This document shows, in pieces, positions 25,913 to 35,043 of a stretch of DNA of 64,000 nt; position 1 is the stretch's first letter; each line of letters begins with the position of its first letter. Both the position numbers and the translations under genes were made by a program. The notes under the pieces were generated by a model that saw only the letters and a list, made by a program, of their open reading frames with translations, made no database searches and was not told where the DNA came from. Location of the stretch: the NCBI GenBank assembly GCA_030418115.1, contig JAUHQD010000002.1:186001-250000 (forward strand). The letters run 5' to 3'. This DNA is from Alteromonadaceae bacterium BrNp21-10. Its GTDB lineage: Bacteria; Pseudomonadota; Gammaproteobacteria; Enterobacterales; Alteromonadaceae.

Positions 25913-26449
25913 ATGGCAACACCACGAAAACAGGTTTTAATTGATACCGCTTATAGCTTATTCAATCAGCACGGCTATCATGCCACTGGCATTGATAAAA
26001 TTCTTGCTCAATCGGGAGTTTCTAAAGCCACTTTATACAAGCACTTTAAAAGTAAAGAAGAGCTGATTCTTGAGGTTTTACGCCAACGACATGAGCTGCT
26101 CAACGCCACGCTTGAAAAAGCAATACAAGAAAATAGGTCCTCTCATCCTGCGTTAGCGCTTTTTGATGCCCTCGATAATTGGTTTCATTCAGAAGATTTT
26201 TACGGTTGTAATTTCATTAGAGCTGGAGGTGAATATCCGCTAAATGAAGATCCAATCCATCGCTTTTCGGCTTCGCATAAAGACAGTATTCGCCAACTGC
26301 TTAGCCATTATCTACCAGAAGATCAGCAACACCTGGCGAGTGCTTTTTTGCTATTAGCCGATGGCGCGATTATCGCAGCCCAGATCCGAGGTGAAAAAGA
26401 CGCGGCTAAGCAAGCCAAAATGTTCGCCCGACAATTATTAAATCAATAA
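25913..26449 (+). CDS. TetR/AcrR-family transcriptional repressor
   Basis: A 178-residue regulator with an N-terminal helix-turn-helix: LIDTAYSLFNQHGYHATGIDKILAQSGVSK-type sequence followed by ATLYKHFKSKEELILEVL, the TetR signature. The C-terminal ligand domain includes ALDNWFHSEDFYGCNFIRAG. The ATG at 25913 is chosen for GAGG five bases upstream; ATG at 25910 and one at 25877 are alternatives. It is divergent from the VOC/PNPOx-like pair and probably controls that pair and itself through the two palindromes between them. Confidence 0.9.
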   Translation: MATPRKQVLIDTAYSLFNQHGYHATGIDKILAQSGVSKATLYKHFKSKEELILEVLRQRHELLNATLEKAIQENRSSHPALALFDALDNWFHSEDFYGCNFIRAGGEYPLNEDPIHRFSASHKDSIRQLLSHYLPEDQQHLASAFLLLADGAIIAAQIRGEKDAAKQAKMFARQLLNQ

Positions 26450-26551
26450 CTTACCTGGACTGAGGCTAATTACTCACCTGCAGTGGATAAAAAATGGTAC
26501 TAAATAGACCTTTTAAATTGCTTTATTCACTTAAAGAGGGCTCAACCTGTT

Positions 26552-26568
26552 AATTTTCATCGAAAATT
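26552..26568. repeat. 17-bp palindrome between tetR and the GbsR-type gene
   Basis: AATTTTC-ATC-GAAAATT is a perfect 7-bp inverted repeat. It lies about 200 bp before the GbsR-type gene in a 313-bp gap with no open gene. Role unknown. Confidence 0.3.
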
Positions 26569-26683
26569 GATGACTCGACAAAACCCGCATTTTCACTTCA
26601 AAATCCTATACATCCCCTATTTTAAAAGAGTTTCACGCTTCTGGGCACTACTATTTGAAACTCAAAACAGCAAATCATTTAAC

Positions 26684-26698
26684 TCAATTGTATATTGA
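26684..26698. promoter_or_regulatory. Palindrome upstream of the GbsR-type/cydAB operon
   Basis: TCAAT-TGTAT-ATTGA lies 65 bp before the regulator start and overlaps TTGACCTAAGTCAG (26695-26708), a weak FNR-like dyad with one mismatched end. Either could be the operator of this operon; neither is decisive. Confidence 0.35.
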
Positions 26699-26762
26699 CC
26701 TAAGTCAGCCTTTACCCTATATTTTCAATAATTTCTGAAAATTCAAACAAAAGGTAAATAAG

Positions 26763-27299
26763 ATGTTAACAGCAGAGCTGGAATCGGTTGTCATGCATTT
26801 TGGCGAAATGGGTAATCGTTGGGGTTTTAACCGCACTGTTGGGCAAATGTTCGCGCTGATTGTGTTCACCGAAGAACCTATGAATGCCGATCAAATCGCC
26901 GCTACCTTAGGGATTTCCCGTGGCAATGTGAGTATGGGTATTAAGGAATTGCAAAGCTGGCAGTTGATTCGCACCCAATCCCTACCCGGTGATAGAAAAG
27001 ATTACTTCAAGCCAAATGGCAGCATTTGGGATTTAGCCATGCAAGTGATGGTTGAACGCCGCAAACGAGAAATGGATCCCACTTTGTCATTGCTCAGAAG
27101 CCAACTTATTAGCAGCGAAGCTGAGGATAATAACAACTATACTCATCAACAAATGCATGCCATTCATGACTTACTAGAGATGTTTGGTGGCTGGTTTACT
27201 GACATGCAAAAAATGAAACCAGAACAACTCAAAACCTTACTAAAACTCGGCTCTGGTGTAGGTAAGGTGCTGGATATGAAAGAACGTTTAATCGGCTAA
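26763..27299 (+). CDS. GbsR/MarR-family transcriptional regulator
   Basis: A 178-residue winged helix-turn-helix protein. GFNRTVGQMFALIVFTEEPMNADQIAATLGISRGNVSMGIKEL-type sequence matches the GbsR branch of MarR regulators, with recognition helix ISRGNVSMGIKEL and wing region LPGDRKDYF. The C-terminal half is helical and probably dimerises. It is 39 bp upstream of cydA on the same strand, so it most likely regulates the bd oxidase; the signal sensed (redox, NO or other) is unknown. AAAGGT precedes the ATG. Confidence 0.85.
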   Translation: MLTAELESVVMHFGEMGNRWGFNRTVGQMFALIVFTEEPMNADQIAATLGISRGNVSMGIKELQSWQLIRTQSLPGDRKDYFKPNGSIWDLAMQVMVERRKREMDPTLSLLRSQLISSEAEDNNNYTHQQMHAIHDLLEMFGGWFTDMQKMKPEQLKTLLKLGSGVGKVLDMKERLIG

Positions 27300-27338
27300 T
27301 AGCACAAACTTTATTTTTACCATGATGGAGGGTCTAGC

Positions 27339-28718
27339 ATGTTAGACACCCTAATATTGTCGCGTATTCAGTTTGCCGCCAATATCAGTTTTCATATTTT
27401 ATTTCCGACTATTACCATCGCCTTGGCGTGGTTTTTATTCTATTTCAAGGTACGCCATGAACTTTCTGGGCATCCGGTATGGATGCGTATCTATCGCTTT
27501 TGGGTAAAGATATTCGCGTTAACCTTTGCCATCGGCGTTGTCACCGGTATTACCATGTCCTTTCAGTTTGGCACTAACTGGCCGGGCTTTATGGAAAAGG
27601 TCGGCAATATCGCCGGCCCTTTATTAGGTTATGAGGTACTGACCGCCTTCTTTTTAGAAGCCACCTTTTTAGGCGCGATGCTATTTGGCATTCAACGTTT
27701 ACCCAGTTGGTTGCACACCCTTGCCACATTTTTAGTGGCCTTTGGCACCAGTATGTCCGCCTTTTGGATCATTGCCCTTAATTCATGGATGCAGACCCCT
27801 GCGGGTTTTGAAATGATTAATGGTGTGGCCCACGTAACCGACTGGTGGTTGGTTATTTTCAATCCTTCTATGCCCTATCGATTAACCCATATGTTATTAG
27901 CATCTGGCTTAACAGCGAGTTTTCTGATTGCTGGTATATCCGCTTACCGGTTATTAAAGGGTGATGAAAAACGCGCCCCTAAAGTGGCATTACGCATTAG
28001 TATCTATGCTGCTGCGTTATTGATTCCGGTACAGATTATGGTGGGCGATATGCATGGGCTAAATACCCTTGAGTATCAGCCACAAAAAGTCGCGGCTATG
28101 GAAGGTGCGTGGGAAACCGAACAAGGTGTACCACTGCTCTTATTTGCTTGGCCCGACGAACAAGCCCGTAAAAACCACTTTGAAGTGGCTATCCCGAACT
28201 TAGCCAGTTTAATCCTTACTCATAAGATGGATGGTGAAATCAAAGGGTTAAATGACTTTGAAGAACATCCGCCGGTGAAGCCAATCTTCTTTAGCTTTCG
28301 GGTAATGGTGGCGATTGGCACATTGATGCTTGTTATCAGCTGGTGGACGGGCTATGGCATATTACGTCGCCGTTACCCCAATAAGTGGTTGTTAAAAACA
28401 TTAGTGTTTATGACTTTCTCAGGTTGGATCGCAACCTTAGCAGGTTGGTATGTTACCGAAGTTGGACGTCAGCCTTATTTAGTCACCGATGTATTAAAAA
28501 CCGCCGATGCAGTCACCCCTATAGCGCCAGCCAATGTAGGCGTTTCTTTAGCATTGTACCTAACACTGTATGCGGTATTAATGGTGGCTTATTTAAATAC
28601 CATTTTTTACATGGCCCGAAAAGCGGTGGATGTAGAAGAGTTTGAATTGCTCGATAGCCATAATGACCAATCGGTGAATGCGCTGGCCGACCCAACTCAT
28701 AAGGAGGTTACCGCATGA
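27339..28718 (+). CDS. cydA: Cytochrome bd-type quinol oxidase subunit I (CioA/short-Q-loop CydA)
   Basis: Large subunit of a bd quinol oxidase, which reduces oxygen to water at the inner membrane without pumping protons. The 459 residues start LILSRIQFAANISFHILFPT with the conserved His for haem b595/d. They contain EATFLGAMLFG, the haem b558 ligand region ALNSWMQTPAGFEMINGVAHVTDW, and DMHGLNTLEYQPQKVAAMEGAWET (GWA/E-type quinol region). The Q-loop is short, as in cyanide-insensitive CioA rather than Escherichia coli CydA (about 520 residues). GGAGGG precedes the ATG. Its stop overlaps the cydB start (ATGA). Confidence 0.93.
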   Translation: MLDTLILSRIQFAANISFHILFPTITIALAWFLFYFKVRHELSGHPVWMRIYRFWVKIFALTFAIGVVTGITMSFQFGTNWPGFMEKVGNIAGPLLGYEVLTAFFLEATFLGAMLFGIQRLPSWLHTLATFLVAFGTSMSAFWIIALNSWMQTPAGFEMINGVAHVTDWWLVIFNPSMPYRLTHMLLASGLTASFLIAGISAYRLLKGDEKRAPKVALRISIYAAALLIPVQIMVGDMHGLNTLEYQPQKVAAMEGAWETEQGVPLLLFAWPDEQARKNHFEVAIPNLASLILTHKMDGEIKGLNDFEEHPPVKPIFFSFRVMVAIGTLMLVISWWTGYGILRRRYPNKWLLKTLVFMTFSGWIATLAGWYVTEVGRQPYLVTDVLKTADAVTPIAPANVGVSLALYLTLYAVLMVAYLNTIFYMARKAVDVEEFELLDSHNDQSVNALADPTHKEVTA

Positions 28719-29710
28719 TCATCGAACATTTACCCAGCATTTTCCTCGCTTTAATGGGCTTATCCGTACTGATTTACGCCATGCTCGATGGCTACGATCT
28801 GGGCGTGGGTATTTTACTACCCATGGATGACCGCCAGCAACGGGATCAAATGATTGCCTCTATCGGCCCCTTTTGGGATGCCAATGAAACTTGGCTAGTA
28901 CTCGCCATTGGCATTTTGCTGATCGCCTTCCCATCGGCTTACAGCTTGGTATTAAACGAGCTATATATTCCGGTAGCACTGATGTTAATCGGCCTAATAT
29001 TACGCGGTGTATCTTTTGATTTTCGCGCCAAAGCGGTGACTCACTTTCAAGAAATGTGGGATATTTTATTCAAAGTTGGCTCATTAATGGCAGCCACCAC
29101 CCAAGGCTATTGTTTAGGTATGTACGTGATGGGTTTTGCAAGTAGTTGGCAAGCATACTGTTTTGCCCTACTCAGTGCGGCTGGCGTAACAGCCGCTTAT
29201 GCCTATATTGGTGGTGCTTGGTTGGTGCTCAAAACCGAAGGTGAAGTTCAACGTTATGCTGCAAAATGGTCACGCCGAGCGGGCTGGTTAGCGGCTATTG
29301 GTATTGGCGCTATTTGCATTATCAATCCCATAATCAGTCCTATGGTCGCAGAACGTTGGCTAACCTTGCCGGGGGCGATATTACTCTTACCCATTCCACT
29401 GATGAGTGTGCTGCTAATTTTTGTGGTGGATCGTTATCTACGTCGGGTACCTCATGAGCAAGACTTTGGTTGTTGGATCCCCTTTAGCGGCGTAGCAACG
29501 TTATTTTTACTATGCCTTGTAGGCCTCGCCTACAGCTACTTCCCTTATGTAGTACCCAATCGAATTACCGCCATCGAGGCCGCTAGTGCCAGTGAATCTC
29601 TCATGTTTGTGTTTTATGGGGTGGCGTTGGTGTTTCCCGTTATTGTGGCCTACACCATTTTTTCTTATTGGATGTTTAAAGGTAAATCTACCGCGCTTAA
29701 ATATTGGTAG
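28715..29710 (+). CDS. cydB: Cytochrome bd-type quinol oxidase subunit II (CioB/CydB)
   Basis: Small subunit of the bd oxidase. The 331-residue membrane protein has eight or nine segments and the family motifs YAMLDGYDLGVGILLP, IGPFWDANETWLVLAIG and LRGVSFDFRAK. The length fits CioB. AAGGAGG precedes the ATG, which overlaps the cydA stop. No small CydX-like frame follows before the hairpin at 29746. Confidence 0.93.
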   Translation: MIIEHLPSIFLALMGLSVLIYAMLDGYDLGVGILLPMDDRQQRDQMIASIGPFWDANETWLVLAIGILLIAFPSAYSLVLNELYIPVALMLIGLILRGVSFDFRAKAVTHFQEMWDILFKVGSLMAATTQGYCLGMYVMGFASSWQAYCFALLSAAGVTAAYAYIGGAWLVLKTEGEVQRYAAKWSRRAGWLAAIGIGAICIINPIISPMVAERWLTLPGAILLLPIPLMSVLLIFVVDRYLRRVPHEQDFGCWIPFSGVATLFLLCLVGLAYSYFPYVVPNRITAIEAASASESLMFVFYGVALVFPVIVAYTIFSYWMFKGKSTALKYW

Positions 29711-29745
29711 ATTAATTGCGGATAATGCTCTGCAGTTACTATACC

Positions 29746-29770
29746 GGACTGAAGCTTTTCGCTTCAGTCC
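29746..29770. terminator. Hairpin after cydB
   Basis: A 10-bp perfect stem GGACTGAAGC/GCTTCAGTCC around TTTTC, 35 bp after the cydB stop. No T-run follows, so termination strength is uncertain. The rest of 29771-30017 is A+T-rich and should hold the promoter of the next gene; no box was recognised. Confidence 0.55.
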
Positions 29771-30017
29771 AAATTTATCCTCTTCAAACACCAAGATAAT
29801 AAATTGAGCTTATCTATTCCCCAGAAAAACGTTAAGGCATTGTCAGATAATTTTACATAAACAATCCATTAACATTCTATTTTTACCAAATATATTTTGC
29901 AATATATTGATAAATAATGATTATTTCAAAATTAATAATAATAGTTCAATACTGGTACCATTCCTGCTTACTCCTCCGTTAGATGAGCATTTTGCTCGTA
30001 GTATCTGGAGTTGTAAT

Positions 30018-30974
30018 ATGTCTTTCAAAGTTAAATCGATTGCCTCTTTCGTTCTGTTTCTAGGGTTCATTAGCCAAAGTGTTGCGGGTATTCTTACCGA
30101 AGCTAGCACCGGTATGTCCAATTACAGCTTATTAGTCACCGGTGATGCCAATTTGGGTAATGGCGTACATATTCATGGTGGTGCTTATATTGGTGGCGAT
30201 CTAACTTTAACCGGTGGTAACACCAGCGTAGGTAGCGATTTAGTAAATGCTGATTTGGGCTTATATATTGGCGGCAGCGCACTTAGCAACCAACGCATCG
30301 ATTTAATGAGCAATAACTATTACATAGGTGGCAGTAACAACGCCATTTTACAAAACGCAGGCACAGAACTCAGCATTGCTCCTGCATTACCACTAAGCCC
30401 AGCAGCGATGGCGGCGGTACTATTAGCCAAATCCAATGAGCTTTATGGCATGGGTGATTACGGTGTGGCTGTAGATGCCTCGGACTTTAACCGAGTACAA
30501 ATTGATCTAACAGCAGGAGCAATGAACGTGGTGCATTGGGACAGTTCAAACGCCGCATTCTTATCTGCTTATGCCAATTTGCAATTTAACAACTTTACCG
30601 ATGATACCTTCCTTATCATCAACTATGACTTAACAACGGCTTTGGACTTTAGAGCCAAAAACGAATTCATTCCTTCATTGGCTTACGGTAATGTGATTTG
30701 GAACTTTGTCGGTGGCGAGAACTTAAACATCACTAACTCTGTGTCCACCTTTAAAGGCAGTATTCTTGCCACTGATAGCAGCGTTGATTGGAATGCCAAT
30801 GATATTGACGGACAGTTAGTAGCAAAATCACTAACCTGGAATAACACCAGCCAAAGCCATCACTATATTCCTTGGACGCCAGCAGAGAAAAAAGACATTC
30901 CAGAGCCGGCTTCTATCGCTATTTTCAGCTTGGGTTTACTGGGTTTGTTAGCTAATCGTAAGCGCTTGAGTTAA
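30018..30974 (+). CDS. Choice-of-anchor A family surface protein with PEP-CTERM sorting signal
   Basis: A 318-residue exported protein. A signal peptide (SIASFVLFLGFISQSVAG) leads to a repeat-like beta region (LLVTGDANLGNGVHIHGGAYIGGDLTLTGG-type sequence) typical of the choice-of-anchor A domain, with FKGSILATDSSVDWNANDIDGQLVAKSL near the end. The C-terminus PEPASIAIFSLGLLGLLANRKR is a textbook PEP-CTERM tag (Pro-Glu-Pro, membrane helix, basic tail) cut by an exosortase, which is not in the window. The ATG at 30018 follows GGAG; an upstream in-frame start (29907) would bury the signal peptide. Probably an extracellular matrix or adhesion protein. Confidence 0.85.
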   Translation: MSFKVKSIASFVLFLGFISQSVAGILTEASTGMSNYSLLVTGDANLGNGVHIHGGAYIGGDLTLTGGNTSVGSDLVNADLGLYIGGSALSNQRIDLMSNNYYIGGSNNAILQNAGTELSIAPALPLSPAAMAAVLLAKSNELYGMGDYGVAVDASDFNRVQIDLTAGAMNVVHWDSSNAAFLSAYANLQFNNFTDDTFLIINYDLTTALDFRAKNEFIPSLAYGNVIWNFVGGENLNITNSVSTFKGSILATDSSVDWNANDIDGQLVAKSLTWNNTSQSHHYIPWTPAEKKDIPEPASIAIFSLGLLGLLANRKRLS

Positions 30975-31003
30975 TCCGCTTTTTCTACCATCCCAATGAT
31001 GAA

Positions 31004-31567
31004 TTAAAATCTAATACCTACGCTAATGCCGTAGGTATTAGATGGGGTATCGCTACCGTGAGTATCAAAATAACGGCGTACAAAAGGGGATACTTGCAGG
31101 TGCTTAGTTTTTAAGGTGATACCCACTTCGGGATAAATTGCGAGGACATAAGCTCCATCACATTCATAGCGATGATGGTAAGAGTCATAGTAATCATCAT
31201 CGTCATAAATATTTGAAAGGTTAATACAATCCTGTCTTTCACCGCTAAATATCCCAAGTCCAACATAAGGCGCAATATCGCCCTTAGCATGCAATTGCCA
31301 TGCGGCTGAAAAGCCCCAGTAATTGTCAGCAATATCCGCTTCTGTATACCTAGCCTGATACACCAATGCACTCACTTTTAGTGCTTGAGTAAAATCACGT
31401 TGCTGCCAAAAGTATAAACCGGACAGTTCAACGCCTGAACGTTTGCTTTGCGGGCTAGTAAAAGCCCCTAATGAGTAATAACCTTCACCACCAAAGCGGG
31501 CATTCCCTGAGCTCGGTGCTGTAATTAACATTGAAAGCAGACAGCTAGCCATAAAGGCTTTAATCAT
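31004..31567 (-). CDS. Outer-membrane beta-barrel protein, unknown function
   Basis: A 187-residue protein with a signal peptide (AFMASCLLSMLITAPSSGNA) and amphipathic strands ending GISVGIRF, the terminal Phe typical of outer-membrane barrels of about eight strands. One predicted loop is strongly acidic and His/Tyr-rich (YDDDDYYDSYHHRYE), which could bind cations. The start at 31567 has AAGG six bases upstream; a GTG at 31582 is the alternative. It lies 37 bp downstream of the ABC export operon on the same strand and may be its last gene. Confidence 0.7.
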   Translation of the reverse strand: MIKAFMASCLLSMLITAPSSGNARFGGEGYYSLGAFTSPQSKRSGVELSGLYFWQQRDFTQALKVSALVYQARYTEADIADNYWGFSAAWQLHAKGDIAPYVGLGIFSGERQDCINLSNIYDDDDYYDSYHHRYECDGAYVLAIYPEVGITLKTKHLQVSPFVRRYFDTHGSDTPSNTYGISVGIRF

Positions 31568-31606
31568 GGAAATCCTTTTCACCTTCGAAGTTTAACCTTA
31601 TAAATT

Positions 31607-32857
31607 TTAGTCGCTATGCAGTGCTTCGATAGGATTAAGCTGTGATGCTTTAATCGCTGGGAATACCCCAAAGCCGACACCGACAGCAATACAAATACCC
31701 AAGGATAAAAAGATAGCCACCATTGACCAGCTCACAGCCCAGCCTGAATAAAAGCCGATAATTTCCGATAGGGCTAAGCCAAAGACAATCCCCAGTAAGC
31801 CGCCCAATACCGAGATGGTAAAACTCTCGGCGATAAATTGAAATTTGATATCTTGTTGCGTAGCCCCCACTGCACGTAATAAGCCGATCTCTTTGGTGCG
31901 TTCCAATACGTTAGCTAGCATGATATTCATAATACCAATGCCACCAACTAACAATGAAATACCCGCCACACAGGCCATCACAATATTAAATATTTGCTGA
32001 GTTTGTTTTTGTTGCGCCAATAATGCTGCCGGTACAATCAGCTGATAATCTTCAGCTTCACCATGGCGGAGTTTAAATAGTTGGGTGACGGCCTTGGCAG
32101 CGACCGTAGGGTCTACCTGATCGGATATTTTAAGTTTAACCACATCCAATTCACTGGCCAGCGCTACTGAACTGAGCTTTTTTAAACTCGTTAATAGTGG
32201 TACAAAAACCCGTTCACTATCCCCACCAATCTTAACCCCTTGAAACTCGTCCTTGCCTAAATAAGGATTAGATAATACCCCGACCACTTGCAACCAAAGG
32301 TGATTAACTTTAACAAATTTGCCCACGGCTTCACCATTAGGGAATAGTTCACTGGCAGCCGAAGACCCCAACACCGCCACTTGAGCAACATTCAAATCAT
32401 CCTCATCACTAAGTAAACGACCGTCAGCCGTCTTCATATTAGATAACGCAAAGTGGCTGGCTGTTACGCCGACCACATTGGCATCGGAACGTCCCTCATC
32501 ACTGTACACAGATTGAGTCTTAATGCGTCGTTCGGCACTATGATCAATCACAAAAGGCAAGGTAGTAGCAGCAGCATCAACATCGGCTAATGTAAGGCCT
32601 AACGAATCTTCGCGTATTTCCACCAGCTCATCGCTAGCAAACTGCTTGGATTCCACGATCAAATTGCGTAAGCCCATTGAATCAATTAGTTTTAACGCCT
32701 GACGCTCGGCGCCTTCACCAATATTCAACATCGCGATCACCGCACCGACACCGAAAATCATGCCCAACAATGTGAGTAAGGTACGTAATTTATGGGACGC
32801 CATTTCTTCCAAGGCATCCACAATCAAAGGTTTAAAGGTTTTAATCATGGCAATCAC
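31607..32857 (-). CDS. MacB/FtsX-type ABC transporter permease
   Basis: A 416-residue permease of the MacB type: N-terminal segment KLRTLLTLLGMIFGVGAVIAML, a periplasmic MacB-core domain of about 220 residues, then three C-terminal segments (IFNIVMACVAGISLLVGGIGIMNIML, FTISVLGGLLGIVFGLALS, AIFLSLGICIAVGVGFGVFPA). It carries ERTKEIGLLRAVGATQQDI, the usual cytoplasmic coupling motif. It lacks its own ATPase domain; the ATPase is the first gene of the same operon. The ATG overlaps the preceding adaptor stop by 4 bp. Confidence 0.9.
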   Translation of the reverse strand: MIAMIKTFKPLIVDALEEMASHKLRTLLTLLGMIFGVGAVIAMLNIGEGAERQALKLIDSMGLRNLIVESKQFASDELVEIREDSLGLTLADVDAAATTLPFVIDHSAERRIKTQSVYSDEGRSDANVVGVTASHFALSNMKTADGRLLSDEDDLNVAQVAVLGSSAASELFPNGEAVGKFVKVNHLWLQVVGVLSNPYLGKDEFQGVKIGGDSERVFVPLLTSLKKLSSVALASELDVVKLKISDQVDPTVAAKAVTQLFKLRHGEAEDYQLIVPAALLAQQKQTQQIFNIVMACVAGISLLVGGIGIMNIMLANVLERTKEIGLLRAVGATQQDIKFQFIAESFTISVLGGLLGIVFGLALSEIIGFYSGWAVSWSMVAIFLSLGICIAVGVGFGVFPAIKASQLNPIEALHSD

Positions 32858-34044
32858 ACTCCTTCAGGCACACTGAGTGCAATAACATCACCGGCATTGA
32901 GCCCTTCAATAATTTCTACAAAATGCAGATTTTTTACCGCAGTGGATACATTCTGTTTAACGAACTCACTGCCCTTTTGCAAGTAGACAAAATTTTCACC
33001 TTTCTCGTTAAATATGGCTTGTAACGGGATAGTAATTTTTTGTGTTAATGGACTGGCTTTAATTTTTGCCCGTACTTTTTGCGCAGGTTGCAAAGTAACG
33101 CTGCTATTAGGGATCTCTACCGTTAATTCAAAATACTTAGTAGGGTTACCACGCTGTACGGTACGTGAAAAACCGGATACGGTGGAGATAGTACCTATTA
33201 GAATTTGATCTGGTGATGCTTCCAGCGTCAGCTCAACTGCCTGCCCTTCTTTAAGGCCAATAGCATCCTTATCCAACACATAGATTTTGGCTTGCATGTG
33301 TTCCAGGTTGGGAATTTTAGCGATAGTACTGCCGGGGAATACGGTTTGGCCAATACTCGGTTTATCTCCGCGAAAGTTCTTTTCATACACCAACAAACCA
33401 TCGTAGGGTGCATAAATTTCTAATAGGGATAACGCCTCTTGGTGTTGCTGAAATTTTTGCTCATGACCTTGCTTACGGATATCCAGAATTTGCACCGCAC
33501 TTTGATTACGCTCGCCAATACTGTCTTGTTTCCAATCAATAAATTCTTCTTTAGCACCAAGGTAATCCCGATTCGACAAGGTATCAATGATCTCGATTTT
33601 TGAATACAAGCGCATATCATCTATGGCAAAGGTATCTACAAATTCAAACTCTTTACCGACAAACACTTCTTCCGAATTAAGATCGTTTTCTTGCTTGGCT
33701 TTTTCGGCATAGGTTTTACGCATGTCCTTTTCCAGCAACAGCATTTCTAGCTCTTCTTCACGGCTATCCAGTAACAGCAGTTCGGCGTCAAAACGTGCTA
33801 CCACTTGCCCTTTAGTGACTCTTGAGTTTTCTTCAGCCAGCCATTCAATAACCATCGGACGACGCCCCGGTGCCGCAATATTTTGCGCTTCCGCTGCCTC
33901 CAGTTCACCAAAGCCGGGGATAACGATTTCAAAATCGGATAACTGCACTTCATAGGTAGGAATAGTCGCGATTTCTGGATCCGAGCAAGCGCCCAATAAA
34001 AGCATACAACTCAACATCATACTTTTAGATAATTCGTGCCTCAT
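32854..34044 (-). CDS. Periplasmic adaptor (HlyD/MacA-like lipoprotein), third of three
   Basis: A 396-residue membrane-fusion protein. The lipobox LLGACS implies a lipid anchor. A lipoyl-like half-motif (IEWLAEENSRVTKGQVVARFD), a long helical hairpin (about 90-215), the second half (IYAPYDGLLVYEKNF), a beta-barrel and a C-terminal domain (FVYLQKGSEFVKQNV) follow. This is the most complete of the three adaptors, with a membrane-proximal domain the other two seem to lack. It would bridge the MacB-type permease to an outer-membrane channel not encoded here. Overlaps both neighbours by 4 bp. Confidence 0.88.
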   Translation of the reverse strand: MRHELSKSMMLSCMLLLGACSDPEIATIPTYEVQLSDFEIVIPGFGELEAAEAQNIAAPGRRPMVIEWLAEENSRVTKGQVVARFDAELLLLDSREEELEMLLLEKDMRKTYAEKAKQENDLNSEEVFVGKEFEFVDTFAIDDMRLYSKIEIIDTLSNRDYLGAKEEFIDWKQDSIGERNQSAVQILDIRKQGHEQKFQQHQEALSLLEIYAPYDGLLVYEKNFRGDKPSIGQTVFPGSTIAKIPNLEHMQAKIYVLDKDAIGLKEGQAVELTLEASPDQILIGTISTVSGFSRTVQRGNPTKYFELTVEIPNSSVTLQPAQKVRAKIKASPLTQKITIPLQAIFNEKGENFVYLQKGSEFVKQNVSTAVKNLHFVEIIEGLNAGDVIALSVPEGV

Positions 34045-35030
34045 GAACCCAACACCTCTATTTTGGCTTTCATGCCAGGGCGCATCACCGACGGCTGGCT
34101 ATCCCCCAATTCAATCAATGCATCAAATACCACTTTAGCGTTGGTATTTGATTTCGGATAATAAGCCTTGCCCAACTCGGCAATTTTGCCCATATAGGCA
34201 CTTTCTGGATAGGCTTCGAAAATGACCTTAACCGTTTGACCTTCGTGGAGCTTGGCAGTATCTGGCTCAGCAAATTCAGCCTTAATCGCCAGTTTATCCA
34301 ACGACGGCAATTGCATTAAACTGCGCCCCATATACACAGTTTGCCCCACCGCTGCTTTTTCGCCATTCCAGTCGGCGGTATACATCACCAAACCATCTTT
34401 AGGCGCGGCGATGGTTAGCTTGGCAATATCACGCTTAATACTATTCACCCGAGTTTGACGCTTACTAATTTTTCCTTGATCAACCTGACGGTTAATATCC
34501 ATAGCTTTAATATGATGAGCTAAGCGTTGTTTCGCTTGAGCCAAATTCTCTGTTTGATATTCGTACTCGGCTTGCTGCTTGTCCCGTTCAATCTGCGAGC
34601 GTGAAGCATCAGTAATTTCAGCCTTACGCTGGGCTTTTTCAAAGTTCATTTCGGCTTCAGCCAGATTCAATTTTAAATCTTGCTCGGTGGCGTCATCTCG
34701 CAATATACGGTTTTCAGCACTTTTAATTTCCGCTTCTAAACGGCTACTGTGGCCAATTAAGTCAGTTTTCAAACGTTGACCATCAAACATCAGAATTTTA
34801 TCGCCTTTTTTCACCAGTTGGTTTTCTTTGGCCATAAACTCAATTTTGTATTGCCACATGCGATGTACGTTAGGCGGACCGATAGTGGCATTTTTTAACG
34901 AAATCAATTCTGCGGTGGCGGTAATGCTCGCCACTTGTTCTGGTGCCGTCTCAACCACTTCTGTTTGACAAGCGGTTAACAGCAAAACACCGGCTACGGT
35001 GGTTAACAGCTTCGGGGTATTTAAACGCAT
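34041..35030 (-). CDS. Periplasmic adaptor (HlyD-like lipoprotein), second of three
   Basis: A 329-residue adaptor with lipobox LLTACQ, a lipoyl half (FMAKENQLVKKGDKILMFDG), a helical hairpin rich in Lys/Glu/Gln (about 85-190), a second lipoyl half (IAAPKDGLVMYTADWNGEKAAVGQ) and a barrel ending at MRPGMKAKIEVLGS. It is distantly related to the third adaptor over the GLVMY/GLLVY segment but clearly not a duplicate. The ATG at 35030 follows AAGGAG by six bases; the frame is open upstream to 35063 inside the previous gene. Confidence 0.85.
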   Translation of the reverse strand: MRLNTPKLLTTVAGVLLLTACQTEVVETAPEQVASITATAELISLKNATIGPPNVHRMWQYKIEFMAKENQLVKKGDKILMFDGQRLKTDLIGHSSRLEAEIKSAENRILRDDATEQDLKLNLAEAEMNFEKAQRKAEITDASRSQIERDKQQAEYEYQTENLAQAKQRLAHHIKAMDINRQVDQGKISKRQTRVNSIKRDIAKLTIAAPKDGLVMYTADWNGEKAAVGQTVYMGRSLMQLPSLDKLAIKAEFAEPDTAKLHEGQTVKVIFEAYPESAYMGKIAELGKAYYPKSNTNAKVVFDALIELGDSQPSVMRPGMKAKIEVLGS

Positions 35031-35043
35031 TTTCATCTCCTTA

